Source of the DNA: Adiantum capillus-veneris
Lineage: Eukaryota; Streptophyta; Polypodiopsida; Polypodiales; Pteridaceae
Length of the DNA: 64,000 bases
Assembly (NCBI GenBank): GCA_014529385.2
Contig: CM043953.1
Location: forward strand, 108,258,549-108,322,548
Direction: 5' to 3'
Shown here piece by piece: positions 57,610-64,000 of the stretch. Made by a program: the position numbers and the translations under genes. Position 1 is the stretch's first letter. Each line of letters starts with the position of its first letter. The notes below the pieces were generated by a model. It had not been told where the DNA came from and did not search any database. It saw only the letters and a list, made by a program, of their open reading frames with translations.

Positions 57610-59529
57610 TGGGGGTACCCTTGGGATGATGAGGAACTCTTGAGCAAGCTTGGAGACTAGGAGGCTCAAAACCTAGCTCGCGTGGAGAAGCCATGTTCCA
57701 GATAAATAGTGCTCCTTTAAGATTCAATGATGCCTATTGAGAATGAGAGAAAATTGAGAAATTTCACCTTGATTTTGAGAAAAATAGTGTAATACTAAAA
57801 AAATTGAGCTACTTTGAAAGACATCATGCATAGCTTCTCCACAACTTCCTCTTTAGAGGGGAGATTCTCATCGAGGAGGGGTTTTGATAGACATATGCAA
57901 GTGAGGTCAATATGAATGATTCCTCAAAGCTTGCAACATAATAAGCATGGGAATAAATAGATTGATGATAAAATCTGTTTTTCCATCTAATGACATCCTT
58001 GATATCCTGCATATTGGTATCTGCAACAACATTAACCACGTGATCACTAAAAGACCTCATGATGCCTTCTTGTACATACTGGGGGGAAGTGCCTTCTTGC
58101 ATTGATTTCCCAAAATTACATCATGCCTAGTGACCCATGTATGCCAGAGATTAGCTGATCTAAAAGAATGCCAAAGGGGCCCTCTTACATTCACTAATAA
58201 TCAATTCCTTTCCTCTGGGGAAATGATGTATACCATTCTCACATTTAATCAAATTTTCCACTTTGTTCAAAAATAAAACTTCCTCTTTAGCGAGTAAGTT
58301 GTCCATGCAGCTTCTTACAAAGATCAATGCAACGGAAGTTGAGATTCTCCTAGAGACACATTGGCTCAAATCCTGTTGGTCCTGGTCCTGGTCCTCAAAT
58401 CTTGTTGGTCTTGGTCCTCCTTCATTCTTCACGAAGGACTAAACAATGGACATTTTGGCCCCAAACAATCAATGACTCCTCTTGTTTGCTTACATACTCA
58501 TATTAAATATAATAAGAACAAGATTTTGAATCAAGGGCTTGAATTGGTTCGTTGGACAGACATTGCATCCCTCTTGGAATTCTCATATAAGGATGCATTC
58601 ACACATGCATCAATTATTAGTAAGATGGTATTGATGCAACTGTGCCAAAATTGGCATAGCTATAGAGCTTGTATAGTTGCCTAGCTATAAGACAAATAAG
58701 TGGTGCACATGTGCTCATGCATGAGACATGGTTATCTCAAAAAGTAGATAACTATGCATTGCATGACCACTGCCTAGTACAAGATACTATATGGTTCACT
58801 CAACCCATCATCTACAAATATTTAACTAGTGCATGCTTTTTCATTGAACTTCTTTAGTTATTACATGAGGCTTGCCAAAAACTATAGAAGGACATTCTTC
58901 CAGCATAGGGTGTTGCCTCATCAAAACTACTTGTTGCTCAACAAAGTAAGAACCGACATTGCAAGCTCACAGTCAAAGGCCATTGCCAATAAAAGAGGCT
59001 CTTGTTGGCAAGAAGGGGATAAGCTAGCGCAACATAATAGGAGATATGAAAACTAGTGGATAGGGAACCCCTCCAAATTTGTCCTTCTTGCTACTCTGCA
59101 AGATTGAGACTTTAGGAGATGAGCCTCTCATGCCTTGGAAAACCAATGCACTCATTAGACAAAGTCACCCAAGAGGTCAACCATGGAGAACTTATTGTAC
59201 CACATAAGTGCAAGTCATTCCAAAAATCTAATTAAGAGGATAAGTATGGGTAGGCCCACAATAATTTCCCCTCTGAACTTATAAGAGAGAGGAGGGGGGC
59301 GGGGGGGGATACAGGGCTCACTTGAGGGTGAAGGAGGAAAGGGGAAGGAGAAGAGATAGAGAGGTATCAAAAGGAGAGGAACATATATTCCCTTTATGAA
59401 GTCTTCTAATGACATATATCTCCATTGCCAGTAGGAGATAGAGAGCAATGATACATTAGATGCCAACATTGCTAGTGCAACATTTGTAACGTTCACTTGA
59501 TGTCAATCAAAAGTTAATCTCTATTATCA
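57606..59529. other. AT-rich non-genic stretch
   Basis: No recognisable gene. Short duplicated phrases occur, such as GGTCCTGGTCCTGGTCCT at 58378-58395. A GGGGGGCGGGGGGG run lies at 59294-59308. Confidence 0.5.
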
Positions 59530-59662
59530 CAAGACCTAGACCCTTTTTTTTTTTGTGCAAAACTCACAATCGTGAGTGGATTATATTAACAACCCAAAAG
59601 AATTACAATTACTAGTCATGCTTGTGTCGAGCCATGATATCTTCCAGCAACCATCAGTACAC
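59530..59662 (-). repeat. Dispersed repeat with palindromic tail, copy 2
   Basis: On the minus strand: GCTGGAAGATATCATGGCTCG, ACAAGCATGACTAG, TAATTGTAATTCTTTTGG, ACTCACGATTGTGAGT, then an A-run (T-run at 59544-59553). It matches the copy at 61950-62060. Confidence 0.65.
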
Positions 59663-60079
59663 ATGTACATAAATCAAAAGTGTATCCATATCCACACTCT
59701 ACCATGGAGGATTGCCTCTTGAGTATTTCATGTTTTTTGTTATTGTGTTAGGGTTATTTGAGGTTCGGGAATGAGAAATATCCCATCGATGTATATTGAC
59801 ATAAACTAATGCTAAAAAGATACAAAACAGAGTTTCACTACAAAATAGATAACCACATGTCTATTCATAAAGACATGAAAAACCTTATATATAAGATAGG
59901 GGTATAATAGATCAAAAGTGTTCAAAGGACCTAGAAGGTTGGGTTCTACAAGGATGATCTGCCGTTAAGAGGGAAGGTGTTGAAAAGCCAAGCGCTATTG
60001 GTTTGTACACAAGCCATTAGATTCTGCTACTTTAAGCAAGTCTAGAAGGCTAGGAACTGTTGAGTTTTTGATAAGGACA

Positions 60080-60310
60080 TCTCACTGGCAAGCTTCTTGG
60101 AGATTATCCAAGAAGCAGAGAAACGATTGTGACCATTGGAAAAGAAATCCGATGAGTGGAGCAATGTAATCATGATCGTTATGGCTATTAATGATGTTTA
60201 AGGGATTGTGCTTTGCCAAGTACTCTGTGATTTCTTGATGTATTGAGTGCTCCTTCAAGGCTCGACTCAAGAGCTTGAGGCAATGTAAATTTATCTTTAC
60301 CATATACTAG
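60080..60310 (+). repeat. Dispersed repeat, copy related to 2200-2475
   Basis: Shares TTCTTGATGTATTGAGTGCTCC and TTGAGGCAATG with 2368-2412 in the same order. It lacks the palindromic tail. Confidence 0.45.
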
Positions 60311-60464
60311 TTGTAAATAAGTGGCATGTCCTTTTCTAAAAAGAGTGGATCCCCTGAAAATTTTGCAATGTGGGAAAGCGAGAAGGAGATTATGGAAGAA
60401 GCTATGTCCTTAGAGCTTCAGAAGGATAATGAATGATCATGAGCTAGTAATGCAAACTAAGAAT

Positions 60465-60730
60465 AACATCAATGCTAGTAGGATCTTCATACAACTAGTG
60501 CAATCTCCAAAGGTCAGTTCTTGTTGTTTTTTGAATATTCAAGAGAAACTGCTCGCTTGGCTCTAGGACCCCACCCGAGAATGGTCCATTGAGCACAACA
60601 TCAATGCTAGTAAAAGTGCAATCTCCAAAGGTCATTTCTTATCGTTCTTTGATATTCAAGAGAAACTACTTGCTTGGCTCTAGGACCCCCACCCACGAAT
60701 GGGCCACTGAGCATAGCATCAATGCTAGTA
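60465..60730. repeat. Imperfect tandem repeat, about 120-130-bp units
   Basis: ACATCAATGCTAGTA occurs at 60466, 60598 and (as GCATCAATGCTAGTA) 60716. The intervening units share GTGCAATCTCCAAAGGTCA, ATTCAAGAGAAACT and TTGGCTCTAGGACC. Confidence 0.9.
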
Positions 60731-61828
60731 AATGTGCTAACTATTAGTGCTCGTCGTCTCATTATTGTGGTTGGGAAGGCTCCATTATCTCATTCAATGA
60801 GGAATTGGTTTTAGGTTGAAATATGATATGAAGGGATCTAAGGTACATGAGGAAGTTAGTATACTTGACAATTTCAACAAGGTACTGCAAATTGAGGATA
60901 GATAGGATCAAGAATGTCACGCCTTGTAAGGGGCTGAGAAAATTGCATAACAAGATATCGAAGGGGGCTCTAGACTTGTGGGACATTGGTCAACTAGAAC
61001 ATATCACTTGGTTGAGCTACAACAAAGACAATTAAGCAAGGAATTCTTAATTAGACAGAGCATGTGTGTGTTTTGTATGTGCCTAGGATGATAAACAATT
61101 TGAAGTGAAACCAACAAGCTATAGCTCTTGTATCTCTAATCACTACCCCTTTGTCACAGCTTCAAATGACAAAAGCGGTAAAATAAAAACAATGTCACAC
61201 AGACCAAGCTTTTTCCTATCTACCCATAGAGCAAGATGCAATTTTGTGCATATGGAGAGAAGCCTTGGTTTCTATGATCCGTCAAAAATAGAGGAGTCAA
61301 ATCCCTTGGTGGACTTAGGAAAATACAACCAACTTGAAGATTTAGGAGTCCAAATTAGACACAAAAGAAACCTTGGCGTTGAATCACATCATACTGTTTT
61401 TTGCCTGTGGGGACAGTGAGATGAAATAGGGCGAGTTAAGCAGAGACTCTGTAAACCATCCAAAGAGCAATAGGATAAGTGTGAATGTCCCACAGTTGAG
61501 GTTCAGGACAAACCAGAGTCGCTTGTCACTCGAATCATGGAGATTCTGGCTCCCACAGTGAATTTGCCCAGCTTAAAACTACTACAGATGAAGTGTGGAT
61601 TTAGAAGTTAAGATCTCATTGTTCACGTGATAAATGTTTCGTGTCATATGAGCAATACTATTAGCTTGATGAAACGAAAGAAGAAGAAAAGGTAAGTTCC
61701 CTATTTCCTAGGATGTCGAATTGTCTCAAAGTGGCACCCTTTATCAAGCTGATGTACATAGTTGTTGTTATTGGGTGGTTGATGCGATGGCTCAGTTGGA
61801 GCATGGCTATTTATGTAGTTTTTTTTTG
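60731..61828. other. AT-rich non-genic stretch
   Basis: I see no recognisable gene or repeat of note. The longest frame (61105-61419, 104 codons) has no domain. Confidence 0.5.
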
Positions 61829-61850
61829 TATATATATATATATATATATA
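61829..61850. repeat. (TA)n microsatellite
   Basis: About 11 TA units, followed by CACACTCTCACTATTGTGAG, a partial copy of the palindromic tail. Confidence 0.93.
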
Positions 61851-61949
61851 CACACTCTCACTATTGTGAGTTTAGGGGGGGAAAAAAGTCTTAGTTATTA
61901 AGCCATGAAAATTATGTAAAAAGACTGCTAGGGAACAAGTCAATAGACA

Positions 61950-62060
61950 ACCTTTTTTTTTGTAAAACTCACAATTGTGAGTAAATTATAACATAACCAA
62001 AAAATTACAAATTCTTGCCATGCTCGTGCCGAGCCATGATAGCTTCACAAGGTCATCATT
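61950..62060 (-). repeat. Dispersed repeat with palindromic tail, copy 3
   Basis: On the minus strand: GAAGCTATCATGGCTCG, GCACGAGCATGGCAAG, TTTGTAATTTTTTGG, then the perfect palindrome ACTCACAATTGTGAGT and an A-run. Confidence 0.65.
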
Positions 62061-62661
62061 ACACTGGCTGACAGGGGAGCCACCCCATGACAAGGGATAA
62101 GCCCACACCTTTACCCATACAAGTCAGTCAAAACGGCGCCCACGGTCCTATTCCACTCATCGGAGTTTGCCTCTTTCCCAATGGTAATGATCGCCCCCCT
62201 ACTTTCTTGGAGTATCTTCATGAACTTAGTTGTTTTCATGGTGTTCTCGAAGATCTGACTTGTACCTTTCAAACTTGTTTGAAGTAGAAAAATCTCACTA
62301 TCTGCGTTGCAATGAGTTGTGCTTGGCTTGAACACCTTCTCTCCCAAGAAAAGATCGTTCTTAAAGAATCCTCGTCTTTGTTATTTTTCATTGCAAAACC
62401 CATGTTGATTCACCCCTTCCTTTCTCTTTTTCAAATCGTTGACACATACTAGGTAAATTGAAATGAGAGGTCAAAGACAATAGGATATTGAGACTTGCAT
62501 AGATCATACGTTCGATATGGTCACAATGTTGTGTACAAAGGCAGCCCTTCTCCTCTCACACTTTTAACATGCATCCTTGTTGTTTATAGAAGTAGCATGC
62601 AAATAGCACTTGCACACCTATAAAAACAACAAAAATGTGGTGAATATGAGTGAGCAATATT
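62061..62661. other. Non-genic stretch
   Basis: I see no gene or clear repeat. Open frames on both strands around 62087-62347 lack a recognisable domain. Confidence 0.45.
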
Positions 62662-62918
62662 ATGGAACATACTGGGTCTAGGGACGCATGTATTAATTTA
62701 TTATTGCCTCAGATTCGCTCGAGATCATCGGGAAAAGGAAAAGTCCAACTTGGTCCGGTTCCCACGCGTTGGGCTACTCGTCGGGCGATGTGCTCCTGTC
62801 AACTGCATCCTAGCACGAGTCCTCGGAGGTAGCAAAACGCACCTGCTTCTATGCTCCGCTTCTTCTTCCTTTGCTCTGAGCAATCACGTCTCCTCTGCTC
62901 TAGCTAGACATGCTGCCC
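62662..62918. repeat. Direct repeat, copy 1
   Basis: Matches 63415-63664 (about 84% by eye): shared GGGTCTAGGGACGCATGTAT, GAGTCCTCGGAGG and AGCAAAACGCACCTGCTTCT. It runs on past the point where the second copy is cut by an LTR. Confidence 0.9.
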
Positions 62919-63414
62919 AAGCGCCCTACACTGAGTCAGACACTGCGTTGATGAAAGACAATATGGAGAAGAAGATGAAATTTTATGGTTTCAAACAACA
63001 TTGTTATTTAAATCTTAAAAATTCATCTCTAGTGTGAGAACTCACTCTAAACATGACGAGGAACCACCTATGGTGCTCCTTGCCATGGATCTCACAAGCA
63101 ATGATGCCCCTTCATAAATCCCACGACCTATATGTCAATTATGACCTCATGCCCTTACCTTGTGACTTTTATGATTGTATAGAGTTCTTCTCTCCCTTTT
63201 AAACATAAAAATTGGTGCCTTTGAGGGGGAAAAAGATATTGATTCTCAACCATTGTTATTGCTCAAATTTATTAAAAAGAAAACTAGGAGAACCTATTCC
63301 TAGATAATGTACTTGCATGATTTGATCTTGAGAGTCATGGGTTGCCTCAAACAATCCATTGCAAATTCAATTCACCTATCTCCTCATACACTCACACAAA
63401 AGAATCGAAATTAC
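62919..63414. other. Non-genic stretch between direct repeats
   Basis: AT-rich, no recognisable gene. Confidence 0.5.
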
Positions 63415-63664
63415 TGGAACATATTGGGTCTAGGGACGCATGTATTAATTTATTAGTGCCCCAGATTTGTTGCCGAGATCACCGAGAAAAGGAAAAGTCT
63501 AGCTTGGTCCGGTTTCCACGTGCTCGGCTATTTGTCGGGCGACGCGCTCCTGTCAACCGCATTCTAGCACGAGTCCTCGGAGGCAGCAAAACGCACCTGC
63601 TTCTATGCTTCACTTCTTCTTCCTCTGCTCTTAGCAATCACGTCTCCTCAGCTCTAGCTAGACA
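63415..63664. repeat. Direct repeat, copy 2
   Basis: Second copy of 62662-62918. It ends at ...AGCTAGACATG, where an LTR of the element A family begins. Confidence 0.9.
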
Positions 63665-63898
63665 TGTGTGCGTTCCTTGCCACACTATCGAAGCAAGGGC
63701 CTTGCCTAACACTGTGTGCGAGCCATAGACGGCTCCAAGCACACAACTAGCTTAACTAGTAAGCTCAAAAGAGGGCAATGGTGTGTCACTCACCGCTCTA
63801 TGCTCCTGCCGTGGAGGATTCCTCGCCGCGAAGAAGAAGGAGACGCCATTACGTCGCGCTCAACCACTTCACCGTCGTCGTGCCGCCGCAATGCTCGA

Positions 63899-63966
<68 letters not shown>

Positions 63967-64000
63967 GGAGGTGAAGAAGAAGAAGATGGAGATGGAGATG
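63665..64000 (-). repeat. Partial LTR of the element A family, minus strand
   Basis: The reverse complement matches the element A LTR from its CTCCATCTCCTTCTTCTTC part to its end (for example GGAATCCTCCACG, AGCGGTGAGTGACACACCAT and GCTTGGAGCC). Divergence is higher than between A's own LTRs. As its outer end abuts host repeat DNA, this is the 3' border of an element, or a solo LTR, that extends beyond the window. A (CT)n(AC)n run (63901-63964) replaces the GT/GA run. Confidence 0.88.

Overview
This window is plant nuclear DNA dominated by transposable elements, and I found no intact host gene in it. Three things point to a land plant: a broken plant-type PPR gene, plant LTR-retrotransposon lineages (copia, a chromodomain gypsy element, and a Tat-like gypsy element with two RNase H domains), and a short nuclear copy of plastid rpoC1. 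Long CT/GT microsatellites and the wording of the PPR and rpoC1 fragments make a fern or other seed-free plant my best guess. That guess rests on memory of protein wording, not on a search.

Layout. 1-9461: non-genic DNA with large CT/GT microsatellites, a PPR pseudogene (about 5163-5540), an unrecognised degenerate coding stretch on the minus strand, and the 3' end of a LINE-like element (about 6940-7900). 9709-49911: one 40.2-kb nested retrotransposon insertion with a 5-bp target duplication (CGGTT). 49912-53150: the rest of the host locus, including a diverged tandem copy that serves as an empty-site control. About 53175-54835: a broken Helitron Rep gene. 55002-55181: an rpoC1 fragment. 56381-56806: a MITE-like inverted-repeat element. 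57000-63660: AT-rich DNA with several dispersed and tandem repeats. 63665-64000: part of another LTR of the outer family, on the minus strand.

The nest, outside to inside. Element A (9709-49911; tRNA-Asp-type primer site; Gag, a protease-like ORF and a small promoter-associated ORF, but no reverse transcriptase or integrase) was hit at 15384-15388 by copia 1 (15389-21080, minus strand, duplication GAAAC). It was hit again at 21286-21290 by element Y (21291-45553, duplication CCGTG/TCGTG). Y kept its 5' LTR and leader but lost its coding region. Its 3' LTR had received copia 2 (LTR at 45233-45424). Copia 2 was in turn split by X, a chromodomain gypsy element of the same family as Y (24527-33272, right end deleted), and by Z, a Tat-like gypsy element (34086-43910, duplication GTGTT). 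Element A's second reading frame stays in phase across both insertions, which independently supports this parse.

The pol genes of X, Z, copia 1 and copia 2 carry 10 in-frame stops and no frameshift that I could see. Most stops are explained by one C-to-T or G-to-A change. The most unusual objects are element A (a large reverse-transcriptase-less Gag-protease element with an extra ORF), the dense CCAAT array in the X/Y LTRs, and the MITE-like element with G-runs just inside its termini.
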